Made by a program: the position numbers and the translations under genes
Assembly: GCA_035504095.1 (NCBI GenBank)
Contig: DATJSN010000052.1
Location: 1-22,387 of the forward strand
DNA length: 22,387 bases
Reading direction: 5' to 3'
From: DATJSN01 sp035504095
GTDB taxonomy: Bacteria > Planctomycetota > Phycisphaerae > WQYP01
Notes under the pieces: model-generated
Databases searched by the model: none
The model's input: only the letters and a program-made list of their open reading frames with translations
What the model was told of the DNA's origin: nothing
In this document: positions 21,423 to 22,387 of the stretch, one piece after another
Layout of the letters: each line of letters opens with the position of its first letter
Position numbering within the stretch: the stretch's first letter is position 1

Positions 21423-21779
21423 ATGAAATCGTTACCGATTGATAAATACGAACAAATAGAGGCGATGCTTGCCGGTAGATTTTTCGATGTAGTGCAAGAG
21501 CATGGCCAAGACCCCCGAAAGGGCGATTTCAGGCGCTTTATCTCAGTTGATCGGCAACAAATAATTGATTATTTGAGGCTGCATTCGGGTAGGGCAATGG
21601 AATATTTTGAAAAATATTCAGCGGTTCGTGGCACACACGATGTTGCTGTCATTTTCAAGGATGGAGCAGAATATGTTGTCGCTTGGATGGATCGCGGACA
21701 TCCTAGAGACGTACGGAGGTTTAGCGATATCGCAGAAGCGGATGCAGAACATATGTTGATTAACCACGGCAAGTATTAG
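21423..21779 (+). CDS. Hypothetical soluble protein of the cargo islet
   Basis: The 118-residue product is soluble and mixed alpha/beta. It has an N-terminal helix (LPIDKYEQIEAMLAGRFFDV), the segment DFRRFISVDRQQIIDYLRLH, then strands around VAVIFKDGAEYVVAWMDRG and a final acidic helix. I do not recognise a family. GAAGG at 21412-21416 supports the ATG. It is divergent from the mntA-like gene and opposite to the tail genes. Next to a toxin-antitoxin pair it could be an immunity-type or defence accessory protein, but the sequence itself does not say so. Confidence 0.65.
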   Translation: MKSLPIDKYEQIEAMLAGRFFDVVQEHGQDPRKGDFRRFISVDRQQIIDYLRLHSGRAMEYFEKYSAVRGTHDVAVIFKDGAEYVVAWMDRGHPRDVRRFSDIAEADAEHMLINHGKY

Positions 21780-21806
21780 TATTAAAACTAAGACGAATGC
21801 GGCGAC

Positions 21807-22223
21807 TTATGCCGATTCTTGGACCCGGAATTTATACACCGCGGTTGCCGCATACGCAGGCTGATTATTTGATTGCCGTTGTCCTTCCCGTATTGTTGGC
21901 GGCTTATTCAGTAATGCTTGCAGGCAATAATCACCGTTCGGCAGGGCAAACTCTGTTTCGTCAAATAGAACCTCCAAACGGTCCAGCATGGTCATGGCCT
22001 GTGTTGCCGATGGCGCAACGATGGTAAAGCTCACGATGTAGTCCGGTATTTTGGTTCCATCGAAGCTGCGCAGTATGCGCGTGCCCGGCAGCCACACAAT
22101 GACCATCCACGGGATCGTTTTTGTCGCGTCGGCGTGTGTGATGGATGGTCCTGCCGGATTCGTGGCCGACAAAACCGGATCGTTTTTACAAATCGTGATG
22201 ATCTGCTCGGCGATATTCAGCAT
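21807..22223 (-). CDS. Tail-terminator/completion-like protein
   Basis: The 138-residue product starts with a helix (MLNIAEQIITICKNDPVLSA) and then has strands around TIPWMVIVWLPGTRI and DYIVSFTIVAPSATQAMTML, followed by a helix and a last strand (ATAVYKFRVQESA). This alternation is the build of tail-terminator or DUF3168-like tail-completion proteins, which cap the tail tube. It precedes the tail-tube gene in transcription order, as in siphophages, though now separated from it by the cargo islet. A GGGGG run about six bases before the ATG may serve as the ribosome site. The family call rests on pattern and place. Confidence 0.6.
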   Translation of the reverse strand: MLNIAEQIITICKNDPVLSATNPAGPSITHADATKTIPWMVIVWLPGTRILRSFDGTKIPDYIVSFTIVAPSATQAMTMLDRLEVLFDETEFALPNGDYCLQALLNKPPTIREGQRQSNNQPAYAATAVYKFRVQESA

Positions 22224-22251
22224 GCTGCCCCCAAAGAATCTATTTCAAAAC

Positions 22252-22317
22252 TGTGGGACAGGCTTCCAGCCTGTCAGGATCGGTAAAATTAATGACAGGC
22301 AAGATGCCTATCCCACA
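22252..22317. repeat. TGTGGGACAGGC double-hairpin repeat
   Basis: The outer arms TGTGGGACAGGC (22252-22263) and GCCTATCCCACA (22306-22317) pair with one wobble. Inside, GACAGGC/GCCTGTC (22257-22275) and GACAGGC/GCCTATC (22294-22312) form two separate hairpins. In one frame it reads CGTGFQPV and RQDAYPT, a pair of peptides that I recall as artefacts of a dispersed repeat in planctomycete annotations. It lies between two tail-module genes. Confidence 0.8.
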
Positions 22318-22324
22318 AAAAAAT

Positions 22325-22387
22325 TCAGGATTCCGGGTTAATTTCCAGACAATCAATCGACCACACGCGCTCACATCCGCCCTCATC
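22325..22387 (-). CDS. C-terminal end of an upstream tail/head-tail gene (partial)
   Basis: The minus-strand frame entering at the right edge reads DEGGCERVWSIDCLEINPES and stops at TGA (22325-22327). Only 20 residues are visible. The composition is protein-like, the stop precedes a repeat and then the tail-terminator-like gene, and this is where a head-tail joining protein would be expected. The identity cannot be fixed from this fragment. Confidence 0.5.
   Translation of the reverse strand, partial: DEGGCERVWSIDCLEINPES

Noticed and set aside
22051..22341. Plus-strand open frame of 96 codons
   Set aside because: It is antisense to the tail-terminator-like gene, and its second half (TGFQPV, RQDAYPT) is a translated dispersed repeat.
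1..22387. CRISPR array
   Set aside because: Repeats are numerous, but none is a regularly spaced direct repeat with unique spacers of equal length, and no cas-like gene is present.

Overview
The window looks like a chromosomal segment of a PVC-superphylum bacterium, probably a planctomycete (Phycisphaerae-like) or a verrucomicrobial relative. The grounds are a prepilin-like protein with a C-terminal H-X9-DG motif, secreted proteins with an autotransporter-associated beta-strand repeat, short genes separated by many dispersed hairpin repeats, and intergenic 'phrase' repeats such as GTCGTTGTGGT. The phylum is an inference from protein style; no rRNA or tRNA gene is present to settle it.

Layout. 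1-416 is non-coding with a long perfect inverted repeat. 417-3266 holds two tandem paralogous secreted beta-strand-repeat proteins, each followed by the same hairpin cassette. 3267-4240 is a gene-poor, repeat-rich stretch that leads into a secreted pseudopilin-like protein (4241-5356). A VapBC-type toxin-antitoxin pair follows (5556-6177), then lepA (6317-8104) and a small polytopic membrane protein (8232-8891). A convergent gene for a secreted hypothetical protein (about 9021-9725) is divergent from an operon of tilS, a GT39-like membrane protein and a 1201-residue AsmA-like protein (9778-15711), in which the genes overlap.

From 15884 to the right edge almost everything reads leftward and forms a phage-tail-like module. 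In transcription order it holds the end of an upstream gene, a tail-terminator-like protein, a major-tail-protein-like gene, a tail-assembly-chaperone-like gene, a small gpT-like frame, then five further genes ending in two cysteine-rich proteins. Four junctions are 4-nt overlaps or a 1-nt gap, so translation is probably coupled. No long tape-measure gene is present, and a dispersed repeat sits in frame inside the gene at the tape-measure position.

Between the tail terminator and the tail tube the module is interrupted by a 1.8-kb cargo islet: a four-helix membrane protein, an MntA-HepT (nucleotidyltransferase/HEPN) toxin-antitoxin pair whose HEPN gene carries an in-frame amber codon, and a 118-residue hypothetical protein. 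I read the whole as a domesticated or decaying prophage tail region carrying a defence-type cargo, but head, terminase, integrase and lysis genes are not in view, so this remains an inference.
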